DNA of 64,000 nucleotides from Actinernus sp. WN-2022 (Eukaryota > Cnidaria > Anthozoa > Actiniaria > Actinernidae), in assembly GCA_030867875.1 (NCBI GenBank), contig JAOWCC010000936.1:78029032-78093031 (forward strand), written 5' to 3'. Of this stretch, positions 44,062 to 54,546 are shown in pieces. Made by a program: the position numbers and the translations under genes. Positions within the stretch are counted from its first letter, which is position 1. Each line of letters opens with the position of its first letter. Under the pieces are notes generated by a model. That model was not told the origin of the DNA. It worked only from the letters and a program-made list of their open reading frames with translations, and made no database searches.

Positions 44062-44317
44062 CTAAGAAGTAAGGACTACATTGCCAAACAAACCAGTGTA
44101 TTGTGGGCGATAATAGAACCGGTTGAAAGTGGATTCTCTTCACCAGTCAGCAGCTTTAAGGATGTCTTGTATTGACACCCCTCTTGGCTGCTGCTGATGA
44201 TGTACCTATGCTTGAGTGTGCCTTAAATACATCTGTATTTACTCCTGCCTCGTCCATGACCTGTTTCAGTCATCTACCAATGGAAGTGGAAGAGATTGGA
44301 GCATGGGGCTTTTGAGT
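44062..44317 (-). pseudogene. DIRS tyrosine recombinase, C-terminal part (left of the Polinton)
   Basis: The minus strand from 44,317 down reads KPHAPISSTSIGR, a stop in place of the usual Trp, then LKQVMDEAGV, an AHS-type motif, a one-base shift, and KAADW followed by a second in-frame stop, STFNRFYYRP and a terminal stop at 44,062. The AADW...TFxRFY block is the end of the tyrosine recombinase of DIRS/Ngaro-type elements and includes the catalytic Tyr region. It is the exact continuation of the half at 59,482-60,349, so the Polinton splits one gene. Confidence 0.8.
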
Positions 44318-44504
44318 AGTAGTATAGCCGGAGTCAAAATGATACCGCCTTGTTTTTTTGTTGCTTTTTTCACCCTGTTAGAACTTTTGTTTAATAGGGA
44401 CCTCCAGAATGATGACATTTGTCAGGTACCATCGTTTTTCAGACATTTTTGTCAACAAAATACAACAAAGGCAACCTATAGCAGGACCGCCTCTAGTATA
44501 ACCG
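44318..44504 (+). repeat. Polinton left terminal inverted repeat (187 bp)
   Basis: Matches the reverse complement of 59,295-59,481 with no difference seen by eye. A second copy of the terminal motif (TAGTATAACCGGAGTCAAAA) begins at 44,494, at its inner edge, on this side only. Confidence 0.95.
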
Positions 44505-44668
44505 GAGTCAAAATGATACAGCCTTGAAATTTGTTGTATTTCGATACCCATTTAAAGAAAGGCTAACATATAGTATATCACCCATCGTTGCTCATCCATT
44601 CGTTGCACGTTTTATTGTATTTCGAAAACCATTTAGAGATACGATATATATAGGTATATCAAGAACGA

Positions 44669-44801
44669 ATGCGAGGATTCTAACAACTTACATTCCTATT
44701 AGAGATACGCTATTATAAGGTATATATCACACTAGGACTGAGATAATAACTTGTAGTTGGTTGATGCGAGGATTCTAACAACTCACATTCCTATTAGAGC
44801 A
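44669..44801 (+). repeat. Direct repeat in the polB leader
   Basis: A segment of about 39 bp (TGCGAGGATTCTAACAAC...CCTATTAGAG) occurs at 44,669 and again at 44,763, just upstream of the likely polB start. It may be part of the promoter or leader; the function is unknown. Confidence 0.7.
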
Positions 44802-44831
44802 AACCATATACATAGTTATATCAAAGGAAAA

Positions 44832-47800
44832 ATGATAACCCTCAAAGAACTACGTAGGCAAGCAAAGCAGTTTGAAATTCGAGGGATCGCTAAGCTCCGC
44901 AAACGCGAACTCATTTATACAATAGTTTCCGCTTTAGTTGATGAAGAATGGAATAGGTATGAAAGGCATATCGAAACGGGAAGGTTTCCAGCTCTTTTTC
45001 AAGGAGATCCAGGAAATCCACACAAACGTGCCCAACGCGCACGAGAACTCAAACAACGTAGGGAAGATGCAGCAGCAAGTATACGGGCTAAAGTTGTTGC
45101 AAGGAAGATGAAAACTAATCCTAGACTTCGCACACCCCCCTTGCAGCGAATTACTAAGCGACTTCTACAAAAACCTCGTAGCGAACCACTATCACGCAGT
45201 CTTGCTCGAGAAGCAACCACCATTCTCAATGAGAGAGATGGTATGCTTGAGGGAGAGGAAAAAGGCAGACGCACAATCAGATGGCGCTTCTTCAAAGATG
45301 TCGATAAGGACTTAACTCATAGGATCATGCAGAAGTTGACTGCAAACGTAAAAACTAGCTTCTACACACGTTATAGCTATACTTATCGCATTCGCAATAT
45401 CAAGGACGGGCGCGTGATGATATTTTCCAAGTCAGGCTCAGGATCTCCATGGATAAATATTCTCGGCGATGCAGAAGATTGGATCAATAACAAAGAGATT
45501 GCTCGATTGAATCCCGATAATATAGAGAGACCAAACACCCAGTGGGTATTCGTTCGTTGGATACAAGTAGATGTCAAAGTCATAATTGATCGGCAACCTT
45601 TAATGGGAACCGGTCCATTACCAGATTGGTTAAGATATCAAAAAGGAATGTTTTCCATAGATAAGTATGGCGATAACCTCTGTTTATGGCGATGTCTTGC
45701 TATCTACAAAGGAACTCGCGTAGACAAGTGTACGACTGAGGCAAGAAAACTAGCGCAAGCTTTCTATCAATTGACCACCACCATAATAGATACGCCAAAA
45801 ACTTCCCTAGACCAATTGGATAAGATCGAGTCGCACTTTGGGATAGGTATTTGTGTATATGAACCCACGAAAGACGGGGCTTGGCATCTGATTCGACATG
45901 CAGCTCACTACAAGAACACGATGACACTTGGGATATATGATGGTCACGCCTTTTATATTTAGAAAATTTGGCAACTCGGAGATCTATATATCTGTAACGA
46001 TTGCAAACAACGATTCACGAAATCCTCAAACCTCCAACGCCATGCAGACCGTTGTAGTAGTGGCGTAACTAAGATAATTTGTCCAGGAGAGAAAATCAAA
46101 GCACCACAATCCTCATTCGAAAAAGCATTCTGGCCAGATAGTAAATCTCATCAAGTTAGCAAAAAATCTCTACGTTGGATGAAACGCGAATCCGAAAGGG
46201 TTGGGCAACACATTCATCACGCGGCTTGTGGTCATGGTGGAGAACGTTGGATCGAAGGAGCGCCAGTCGATGGTTATGAACCAATTTCCAAAACGATCTT
46301 TCAATTCCACGGATGCTACTATCATGGTTGCCCAAAATGCTATCCTAGAGAAAGAGCGCTATATCGTAAAACTTGTAAAAGAACAGAAAAACTACGAAAT
46401 GCGGGTTATACAGTGGTAGAAGGTTGGGAGTGCTCTACGAAGAAAACTAATGAACCAATTCCAACGCCAATTCAAACTGTCTATCCACATGCCATAGTTT
46501 ACGATTTCGAGGCCTATCTCGATTCAACAAAAGGAAGACGACCAACAGACCGACTAACCATCGAAAACGTACATGTTCCCATATCAGTATCAATTGTCGA
46601 TACATATAACCGTACACCAACTTTCATCTATCGAGTCGATCCAAAAGATCTCATAGCTACATTCGTCGAAGAACTCCAGAAGAGAGCGAAAGTAATACGA
46701 GAAGTCGTCACCAATTAGTTATGTCTTAGAACTCCTGAATTCTCTTTCGACACTCTATCAAAAGAACAACAGAATAAAATCAACGAATGGACCAATCAGA
46801 TTCCTGTACTAGGATTTAACTCTGGTCGGTATGACCTCAATTTAATCAGAAATTACTTCGTTGAAACTATTGCAGATACATGCAAAAACGTCCGAGTAGC
46901 TAAGAAGGCCAATACCATTATGTTTATCTTAACACCAGAATTCCGTTTCCTCGATGTGATGAATTATCTTGGACCCGGCACTTCCTACGAAAAGTGGATC
47001 ACTGCATATGGATGCGAGTCGCAAAAGAGTTACTTCCCATATGAGTGGTTCGATTCTTAGATAAGTTGGATCGCATTGGTTTACCAGATTATCAAGAATG
47101 GGTATCAAAGTTGAAAGGATCTCATTTATTGACTATGACAGAGTTCGAGGATTGTAAGCGAATCTTTCGTGATAACGGAATGAAGATCTTTGCTGACTGG
47201 CTACGATACTATAACAACTTAGATGTAGTTCCATTTATAGAGGCATTAGAAAAGATGCGCGATTTCTATCACGATAAAGGTATAGATATATTGAAAGATG
47301 CAGTATCTATTCCAGGAGTCTCACTACAGTTTCTACTTCGAGGTAGTGTAGAACGAGGTGCGGAATTGTATGCTCCAAGTGAAGAGGCTTACCACATGCT
47401 GAAAGATGCTATCGTTGGAGGTCCAAGCATAGTATTCACTAGACTTCACGAAGCAGGAGTAACCAAAATTCGTAGTCATCAAGGTGGTACCAAAAAATGT
47501 CGAAATATTCTTGGCTACGATGCCAACGCTTTATATCTTTCTACTATGGTACTCGATATGCCTTGTGGGAAAGAAAAAGTCGTACACTATAAAGACCCTG
47601 ATACAGCCGTCGAAGGGCTTATCAAACGTCTACGCGATGGTACGTGGTTTGGATTCGCAGAAGTAGATATCGAGATACCTAAAAGTAAATGGAAGAAATT
47701 CGAGGAGATGCCCCCCTTCTTCTACAATCGAGAAATTCCAGACAAAGCAATCTCACCAAAGATGATAGCTTACCTCAAGAAGACAGGTCGAAAAAGACCT

Positions 47801-48766
47801 AATACTAAAAAGCTAGTTGGTAGTCTATCTGGAAAAAATCTATTGCTATATGCGCCACTATTGCGTTGGTATCTCGATCATGGAGCAATCATCACCAACG
47901 TCTATCGCACAATAGACTACGAAGCCAAGAAAGTCTTCGAATGGTTTGTCGATCAAGTCACTGAAGCACGAAGGATGGGTGATGTAGACGAAAGCAAATC
48001 TTTGTTAGCCGACATATCCAAACTACTTGGAAATAGCGCTTATGGAAAATTGATCGAGGATTTGGGACGTCAAACAAATGTCATCTATACCAAGGATGAG
48101 AAGGTCGTCGACAAAGCATTGCGTGGCGCTTATTTCTCAGACTTAGATGAAGTTGGTGATGCGTACGAAATAGAGAGTCGAAAGAATCGTATTCAAATCA
48201 ATCGACCTTTCCAAGTAGGTATTGCTGTATATCAACTTGCCAAACTTCGTATGTTAGAATTCTACTACGACTTTCTTGATAAGTACATCGCTCGTGAGGA
48301 TTTCGAATACATACATATGGATACTGATAGCGCGTACATTACCATTTCAGGAAATAGTATCGATGAAGTTGTACGATCTGAACTACGTGAGGATTTTGCA
48401 ATTCATAGAAAAGATTGGTTAGCTTGGGATAAATGGAGTGGTCGCACGCCAGGACTTTTCAAATTAGAATTCGAAGGTCAACGAGCCATTGCACTATGTT
48501 CGAAAGCTTGGTATGTCGATATGGGAGGTAGTCGTAAATATTCAACCAAAGGAATGTCAAGAAAGCACAATGATGTAACGTGGGATCAATTCAACGAAGC
48601 CTTAGCTGGAAGTATTGACAAAGCAGAAAATCGAGGATTCCGTTTATTACCAGAAGGCATGGCAACTTACACACAACAAAAGCTTGGCCTTTCAGCTTAC
48701 TACGATAAGAGACGAGTTCTTCCAGATGGTATTCATACTGAGCCTATAGAGTACAGCCTTTATTAG
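44832..48766 (+). pseudogene. Protein-primed DNA polymerase B (pPolB), broken
   Basis: The start chosen is the ATG at 44,832 (MITLKELRRQ), giving an N-terminal SAP-like helix pair. Around 45,660-45,960 there is a GDNLCLWRCL...GHAFYI pattern that resembles the Cys/His arrangement of OTU-like folds. Next come a C2H2-type finger (CNDCKQRF...LQRHADRC), exonuclease motifs YDFEAY, FNSGRYDL and NNLDVV, and polymerase motifs GYDANALYLS (A), LLGNSAYGKL (B) and HMDTDSAYI (C). It replicates the element from protein-primed ends in this family. Breaks: in-frame TAG at 45,960 and 46,716, and a frameshift near 47,055. The 47,045-48,766 part (573 codons) is intact. The end overlaps the integrase end by 4 nt, tail to tail. 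Confidence 0.9.
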
Positions 48767-49791
48767 CTTAAGATACCACTCGGAGGTAGTTCAGTATCTG
48801 GTGGTATAACTTGTAGCTCTTCACGCACAAATCCACGCGTTGGTGGTTTCTTCAAAACTTGTGGAGCATACAAATAATACAGAACTGGCTGGTCCAAAGA
48901 AATCATACTACGTGAAATATTATATGTTTCTAAACTCCATATTGGATCAGTTGCACGACGTCGACCACCTTCTAGCTCACCAGGAGCATATAGATATCGA
49001 ACACTGTCATTGAATGGAAGTCTTTCCTCTTTGAGACCAATCGGTCGATTATGTGCGGGTTCTGATGGCTTCGATTCGATTTCATCTTTGGTAATTGCTA
49101 TGGATGGTTGTTTCCCTGTCAAACGCGTAACTTCGTTGTTCAAGGCTTTAACCACCATAGGTAAACGAATTACCCATTCGACAGATCTATCGTCATTTCC
49201 TTGCGAAGTAAGTACCATTTCTTGAGCATATTGGTGTCCAAACAATCTCTCAGCTAATGTACGATTGAATCGTTCAACTATTGCTTGATCCCGGTGTATA
49301 TCAACTCTTCCACGTCTTACAGAGACTTCATGTTTATCAAGTAGCGAAGACATCGTTCCCATGAATTCTCTACCAGGATCGACCTGCAATAACTTTGGCC
49401 ATGTTAGTGGACTTCTCTTATAGATTCGTTCGAATGCCGCAGCAACCTCTTTAGATTATTTAGTTGCTAATGGTTCGGCCTCTTTGTATCTTGACGCGAT
49501 ATCCACAATCGTCAACGCATACTTATATAGCTTTCTTCCACGTCCAGGTCGATCATGAGGTAAGAATATCAAATCAGCTTGGTGAACTTCATTTGGTATA
49601 GATACATCGAATTTAGGTCGTGGTACATATTGAGGAGCTGGTAAATAGATCTGCCATATAGCTTGCTTTTCCAACCACATACGCGTCACATCTTCAGAAA
49701 TACCAGTCGCATTGGAAAAATGTTTAATCGCTGCAAGTCCTTTCCAATAACCACTCGGACTATAGTATCGTAAACTTAGTTTAGCATCCAT
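48763..49791 (-). pseudogene. Polinton retroviral-type integrase (rve), one in-frame stop
   Basis: Minus strand from ATG 49,791 to 48,763. The catalytic triad of the rve fold is visible: HQADLIFL (first Asp), QVDPGREFMG (second Asp) and QAIVERFNRTL (Glu). The C-terminal part has RRRATDPIWSLETY, VLYYLYAP and FVREELQVIPPDTELP, a pattern shared by Polinton integrases. An in-frame TAA at 49,456-49,458 lies between the first two catalytic Asp residues; the frame is otherwise open to the end. It catalyses strand transfer of the element ends in this family. It faces polB with a 4-nt overlap. Confidence 0.9.
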
Positions 49792-49799
49792 TTATATCT

Positions 49800-49944
49800 A
49801 TGAATTCTATCCTTCAACAAGCAGAAAAAAAAGAAAAGAATAAAGACTAGTTGACTCGATAAGTCTTCATTTTTTTTTTTTTTTTTTTTTTAGTAATCTA
49901 GTAGTATCTAGCGGTAACCACGTCGATTGTAAAAATTCTCGTTT
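49800..49944. other. Intergenic gap with poly-T run
   Basis: A run of about 20 T (near 49,870-49,891) separates the integrase start from the end of the next minus-strand gene. It may act as a terminator or promoter element, or simply be length-variable. No gene here. Confidence 0.4.
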
Positions 49945-50388
49945 TTAAAAAGCATATCGACTAATAGCATATCCAGCGTCTAGCATTCCACCACCAACAT
50001 AGATCAACTCACCAGTCTTCTGATTGCTTGAGGGTCGATAGTAGTCAGATAAACGAGGTTCTTTCATTGCTTTGAGTCGTTTCAGGGACTGACGTAACTT
50101 ATCGGATTGCACAAAGGCTTTGTTGGTATCGTTTTGTACCTCATAAGCATCATGCTCAAGACCTTCCTGTTCTTGGGCATAGTCGTATAATCTTTGACGT
50201 TCCTTTCTATAAGCCACCATTTCAGATTCTTGTTTTTCAAGGGCCTTGTCGTGTCTCTCTCGTTCTATGTCGATATCATCTTTTCCAATCATTCTAGCTA
50301 GTATACCACCACCAGTAAATGCCGTTGCATTCAAAACAGCTCCGAAACTGGTCATTCCAATGGCTGCAATCGTTGCCATGGTTACCAA
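49945..50388 (-). CDS. Small Polinton protein with N-terminal hydrophobic segment and coiled coil
   Basis: 147 codons. Residues 3-32 are hydrophobic and Gly/Ala/Thr-rich (a possible membrane segment). They are followed by a charged helical region likely to form a coiled coil (DIERERHDKALEKQESE, RKERQRLYDYAQEQE). The C-terminus has a YVGGGMLDAGY motif. Similar short membrane/coiled-coil proteins are common among Polinton accessory genes, but the function is not known. Intact. Confidence 0.55.
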   Translation of the reverse strand: MVTMATIAAIGMTSFGAVLNATAFTGGGILARMIGKDDIDIERERHDKALEKQESEMVAYRKERQRLYDYAQEQEGLEHDAYEVQNDTNKAFVQSDKLRQSLKRLKAMKEPRLSDYYRPSSNQKTGELIYVGGGMLDAGYAISRYAF

Positions 50389-50651
50389 TCTTATGGTATG
50401 ATCTTTTGTTTCTCGAGATATTGTTTTGCATATATGCTACCAGCTATCACGGCAGTCCACTTCACGTAATTTATAATAGAAATAGAGGGATCACTATAAG
50501 CATAAATTCCTTGGTAGTCTTTTTTACGATCCACCCAATACCAGTAGCAAGTCCAGTTATCATAGCAGCATCGGTTGCTACTTTCATCAATTCTTTATCC
50601 ATCCTAACATATATAGTATGGTCTCTCTAGTCTTTAAATGTTACTCCATGT

Positions 50652-50860
50652 CCGGCACCGTAGTCTTTATCGGACTTGCGGGTCGTATCGTACTAATGTT
50701 CTTAGGAGTGCCGTCTGTATCTTTTGTATTGATAGTATGCTCCAACCAATGCAGCCGGCACCGTAGTCTTTATCGGACTTGCGGGTCGTATCGTACTAAT
50801 GTTCTTAGTAGTGTCATCTCTGTATCTTTTGTATTGATAATATGCGCCAACCAATGCAGC
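50652..50860. repeat. ~103-bp tandem duplication inside the Polinton
   Basis: Two copies beginning CCGGCACCGTAGTCTTTATC at 50,652 and 50,755 with a few differences. Read on the minus strand, each copy encodes AALVGAYYQYKRYR, so the duplication doubles the tail of the small membrane protein below. Confidence 0.85.
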
Positions 50861-51119
50861 ACCCGTACCAATAACTGCGCCAATAACTGCGAGAGTAGTA
50901 TTAGTAGATATGTTTTTGATCCAACTTTCCTCTACATGCATCGATTTCTTTAGATAATTCACTTTCACGCGACATCTCTCTCTTTTGAGCCTCTCTGGCA
51001 AGTTTATTGCTTAGTGCTAATGCTTTCCCAGCTGCAACACGCTTTGGATCTTTTACTTTCTTATCAGGCACAGTCGTTGGTGGATTCGCAGTTATCTGAT
51101 CCGTCTGTTCCTCCATCTT
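50702..51119 (-). pseudogene. Small Polinton membrane protein, frameshifted
   Basis: Starts at the ATG at 51,119 (MEEQTDQ) with a basic helical region (KDPKRVAAGKALALSNKLA). After a frameshift near 50,950 it continues as HVEESWIKN, a hydrophobic segment (TLAVIGAVIGTGAALVGAYY) and a short basic tail, the latter repeated by the 103-bp duplication. The order basic helix then C-terminal membrane segment recurs in Polinton accessory proteins. Function unknown. Confidence 0.5.
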
Positions 51120-51612
51120 GATTCGATATAGTAGGTACGTGCGAAGGTTCAATAGGTGTGCCAGGAAGAACTATGTGATCAGATACATGGAACAAGACAC
51201 TAGCTAGTGCTACAAAGCGACCCGCTTTAAGAAATAATAGACTAGTGGTAGCGCTAATCTCGTTACGGATAAGTTGGTTTTCTTGTAGGTCTTTGTTCAA
51301 CGCTTCTTGAGAATCTATTGGTACTAGGTATGCAATTAATCGGGTAGTTAGACGCGTCACACTATTGACTAAACTTTCCGTTATTTGTTTACCAAGAACG
51401 GCCTGATACCTTCTACACAATTTATCTACTTCTTTTTCAGATAGTCTAGCAATATCTCCTAGAGAGAAATTCTTTCCTAGATATTCTTTTGTTTTACACG
51501 TTACAGCCAAAATGGAAAGTGATTCACGATTATCTGATGCAACGTCTTCTGTTTTAGGTGGTGGGCCTGTTAAATCCCCACCCAACAATTCAATTATTTC
51601 TTTATCATCCAT
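51064..51612 (-). CDS. Conserved Polinton helical protein (PX-like), 182 aa
   Basis: 182 codons starting MDDKEIIELLGGDL, followed by SDNRESLSILAVTCKTKEYLGKN and a long helical region. The N-terminal ELLGG...PPP stretch and the NRESLSILAV block are, as far as I recall, a recurring feature of Polinton proteins. Function unknown. It overlaps the start of the membrane protein gene on its 3' side and the ATPase end by 8 nt, so the genes are probably co-transcribed or translated from tightly packed messages. Confidence 0.6.
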   Translation of the reverse strand: MDDKEIIELLGGDLTGPPPKTEDVASDNRESLSILAVTCKTKEYLGKNFSLGDIARLSEKEVDKLCRRYQAVLGKQITESLVNSVTRLTTRLIAYLVPIDSQEALNKDLQENQLIRNEISATTSLLFLKAGRFVALASVLFHVSDHIVLPGTPIEPSHVPTISNQDGGTDGSDNCESTNDCA

Positions 51613-52228
51613 GATAATATGTTATAGGTGCGGGTAGCTCTAACACTACTGCAAAAGGATGGCGCAAACAAAAACATATGCGAGCACACTTGTGAGATCG
51701 AAGTATTGCTCGTAACTCATTACATTCTTGTGAACCTCCGTAATCTTCAAATATCCTTTTACCATCTATAACCGATGCAGTATGAAACGCTACTACAATA
51801 GCTACGTTCTCACGGAAAGGTTTGCATATACTCGTCAACTGTTGGGATAGCACCCAAATAGAGAGTCCTATATGTCGAGCAGAAAATGCCAAATCTACTA
51901 GCTTGTCAGTTCTTCTTTTTACATCTTTCGAGGCGGCACAATCGTCGAGAATCAATAGAGTATTGGTCCCTTTCCAAAATGTGGCACAGATATTCAATGC
52001 GGTATTGATGGCATCCTGAGGTGGAGATATGGCATAGAAGTGTGGATCTCGATTGGCAAATCCACGATATGTTTTGTTGTGGGCATACGTAGGACAAATT
52101 AATACTATATAATCGAACTTACCACGAAATGGTCCATGAAGCTGCTCTATGAGAAATGCAGTCTTTCCACAATTCGTTGGACCTACTATGAGTGTGTTGA
52201 ATGGGATATGTTCTACGAGGGAATCCAT
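51605..52228 (-). CDS. A32/FtsK-HerA-like genome packaging ATPase
   Basis: 207 codons, intact. Walker A is GPTNCGKT near residue 15. Walker B is LLILDDC near residue 92. FSARHIGLSIWVLSQQL is a sensor-like segment typical of poxvirus A32-related packaging ATPases found in Polintons, virophages and NCLDVs. In these families it drives DNA into preformed capsids. Its start abuts the stop of the capsid gene (1-nt overlap). Length fits the family (about 200-250 aa). Confidence 0.9.
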   Translation of the reverse strand: MDSLVEHIPFNTLIVGPTNCGKTAFLIEQLHGPFRGKFDYIVLICPTYAHNKTYRGFANRDPHFYAISPPQDAINTALNICATFWKGTNTLLILDDCAASKDVKRRTDKLVDLAFSARHIGLSIWVLSQQLTSICKPFRENVAIVVAFHTASVIDGKRIFEDYGGSQECNELRAILRSHKCARICFCLRHPFAVVLELPAPITYYHG

Positions 52229-53466
52229 CAGTATGTTATACTCTGTAAAGATCTGTTCAATATCTTAAGCTGAGCATCAGCAAGGACGTAGATGTGCATG
52301 TTTATGTTTCCACTTCCTTTTGCAGTTCTATGTATACGAATGTCGATATCTTTTCCACCACCCGTCTGTGCCATTCCATCGCCATGAGCAGAGGAATCCT
52401 TTGATGTGCGACAATCGACTAGGATGGCAAATCTGTTATTGTAAAATTTGGTAGGAGTCATAGAAGTCTCGGATGTACCAAACCATCCTTTTGCGGCCTC
52501 CCAAAAATCTGGTGGTAACATACCTCCCGGAAAGAATCTATTTGGAACTCCATTTACATCTATCTCTATCTTCGAAATATCAGGATTTATGAATGCTTCG
52601 CTATCTCGCGTACCAACGGTAGTAGGTGGATATATGAATAGTAGAAGTAACTCAGCAAAGGATCGTCGTGGAACATTTATATTCTGAGATATCAAAGTAT
52701 CTGATGCCTTGGCGATAGGTACTAACCTGAAGTGGACAGAGTGATTGTATAGGAAAGCAGTACCTTTTTCGTATGCGTGAAGCGCCTTTCTAGCTAGTGT
52801 TTCATTTTTGATTGCTTCATATTCTAACTTAATGTTGGTAAGCTTGTACGTACCTATCTTTGTCGCATCCGATCCAACGATTATCTCGATGGCGCGGGCT
52901 AGAGTCAACTCGAATGAAATAGTGTCTTCTAGAGCATGTGGATATAGGACTCCATGTTGTGTCAGAATATCAACGTCTAACGGAATTCTATATTTGGAAC
53001 CATATGCAACTAGGAGCGCATTATCACCGACGTTCAAAATACTTGCATCACCGGCCTTAGATCGTAGCTTATTCGTATTCTCTGATTGGATACCTTGTTG
53101 TATTCTCGATTCTCTCTCTTGCGTAGATAGATATACATCGGAATAAGTCTGTAAGAGATCTGACCGAGCAATGTCTTCTACTATTTCAGCTCCCATCTTA
53201 CAAACTCGATGTATAACTAAGCAACGTCCAACATTTGCAACAACTCGATTATTGGCATGTCCACCAGACAATACGATGTCGCCCAACAATGCTAAGCTAC
53301 CAGGAACTAATACGATATCTTCTCCCATCGTTGGAACTTCCACATAGAGCGTCTCGCCTGGATTGGCAGATGATGGAGTGAAAGTTTTCCTATATAGGGT
53401 TCGTTGAGCTTTGAGTGCGAGTGGCTCTCTTTGTGCTTGTGCGGGGATCAACTTCGACGATATCAT
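52228..53466 (-). CDS. Putative major capsid protein (double jelly-roll)
   Basis: About 412 codons from the ATG at 53,466; an upstream in-frame ATG at 53,499 would overlap the divergent gene. It is beta-rich. The second half has GTRDSEAFINPDISKIEIDVNG-type strands, NRFFPGGM, then RFAILVDCR and the C-terminal IYVLADAQLKI strand. These match the F54H12.2-like protein family that I associate with Polinton/adintovirus hexons. That link is from memory and should be tested by structure prediction. It lies directly upstream of the packaging ATPase, as expected for a virion module. Intact. Confidence 0.65.
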   Translation of the reverse strand: MISSKLIPAQAQREPLALKAQRTLYRKTFTPSSANPGETLYVEVPTMGEDIVLVPGSLALLGDIVLSGGHANNRVVANVGRCLVIHRVCKMGAEIVEDIARSDLLQTYSDVYLSTQERESRIQQGIQSENTNKLRSKAGDASILNVGDNALLVAYGSKYRIPLDVDILTQHGVLYPHALEDTISFELTLARAIEIIVGSDATKIGTYKLTNIKLEYEAIKNETLARKALHAYEKGTAFLYNHSVHFRLVPIAKASDTLISQNINVPRRSFAELLLLFIYPPTTVGTRDSEAFINPDISKIEIDVNGVPNRFFPGGMLPPDFWEAAKGWFGTSETSMTPTKFYNNRFAILVDCRTSKDSSAHGDGMAQTGGGKDIDIRIHRTAKGSGNINMHIYVLADAQLKILNRSLQSITY

Positions 53467-53500
53467 GTTGAATATACCAAGATATGTAGTTATGTTCAAT

Positions 53501-54070
53501 ATGGGAGATGTCGATGTGAGACCTGAGGATAATACCGATAGACACGAAGAACGACAACGAGATGAAGAAAACCGACGAGAACGAGATGAAGAAAACCGAC
53601 GAGAACTAGATGAAGAAGACCAACGAGAACGAGAAGCAAATGAAAGATACGTGGCTCGCTTATTGGGTGATAATCAAGATGAAGCTGGAGGTAGTGAGAC
53701 AATTACCATGGATGATTTGCATGACTATGCCATAGAAGAACCACTTCGAGGATTCACATTCAATCAAACCATTCAAGATTCGGCAAAGGAAATGCTGGTT
53801 GGCATAGTAAAGGAGCAATATATGGATGCGGGCGTTCGACATAACATCGAAATCTCCCTAGTAGACGAACAAATCAAAGTTCGCGAACTTGGAAGCGAAA
53901 AATCCTTTACACGTCTATTTGTCGGTGACGAGAAAGATAAGAAATTACGTGTGAGGATGAGGGGGGCTCTCAAAGAGGCTTTAGGTCCAAATAATGAAGA
54001 GGCCGCCAATCAAGTAATATTTGCAGAACGACAACTCGCTGATCGGGAAGCAAATAATGAGTCTATTTAG
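53501..54070 (+). CDS. Charged coiled-coil Polinton protein, function unknown
   Basis: About 189 codons from the ATG at 53,501 (an alternative at 53,492), divergent from the capsid gene with a 34-bp gap. Residues about 10-50 are an extreme Arg/Glu/Asp repeat (RDEENRRERDEENRR). The rest is an acidic helical domain with LHDYAIEEPLRGFTF and RMRGALKEALG. The 3' end overlaps the next plus-strand gene by 14 nt. No family recognised. Confidence 0.55.
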   Translation: MGDVDVRPEDNTDRHEERQRDEENRRERDEENRRELDEEDQREREANERYVARLLGDNQDEAGGSETITMDDLHDYAIEEPLRGFTFNQTIQDSAKEMLVGIVKEQYMDAGVRHNIEISLVDEQIKVRELGSEKSFTRLFVGDEKDKKLRVRMRGALKEALGPNNEEAANQVIFAERQLADREANNESI

Positions 54071-54546
54071 AGACTCCGAATCGACCGATGCTCAGAAAGA
54101 AGTAGCTAAGAAGGAGTTAAGGTCTATTCGTAGGGCAAGAGAATTACTTGAACGTCAAGAAGAAGCCATACTAGAACGTACGTCGCTACGTGAGAGGGTC
54201 AAATACATTTTCAGAAAGTATGGAATGACCGTTCTTGCGGTGGTAACTGCTATTGGTGCCATCGTTAGTGTAATAGTTTCCCAGTTATCGAGATCCGTAC
54301 CGAAACCAGTAAAAGATGGTATTGACAAAGTGGTAGATGCAGTAAAAAAAGGGATTAAATACGGCAGGTAAGTTGCTAACAGAAATGGGAAAGAAACTTG
54401 GACAGATACTACCTGGAATGATTGGATCGATTGCGAATTTCATATTTACTATGGCCGGTAAGGCCCTGGGAGTATTAGCAGAGAACGTTTGGTTATTCAT
54501 CGTAACTATAGTGGTGATCACAATAGAGCAATATAAACGACGTTAA
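54057..54546 (+). pseudogene. Polinton membrane protein, frameshifted at a poly-A run
   Basis: Starts at the ATG at 54,057 with a basic helix (KELRSIRRARELLERQEE), then a first membrane segment (MTVLAVVTAIGAIVSVIVSQL). The frame runs to a stop at 54,371. The next frame, open across 54,352-54,546, carries a second Gly-rich hydrophobic region and a C-terminal membrane segment (LFIVTIVVITIEQ). The change of frame falls at seven A residues (54,344-54,350). Two-membrane-segment proteins of this kind are common in Polintons. It ends within 4 nt of the convergent gene at 54,543. Confidence 0.55.
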
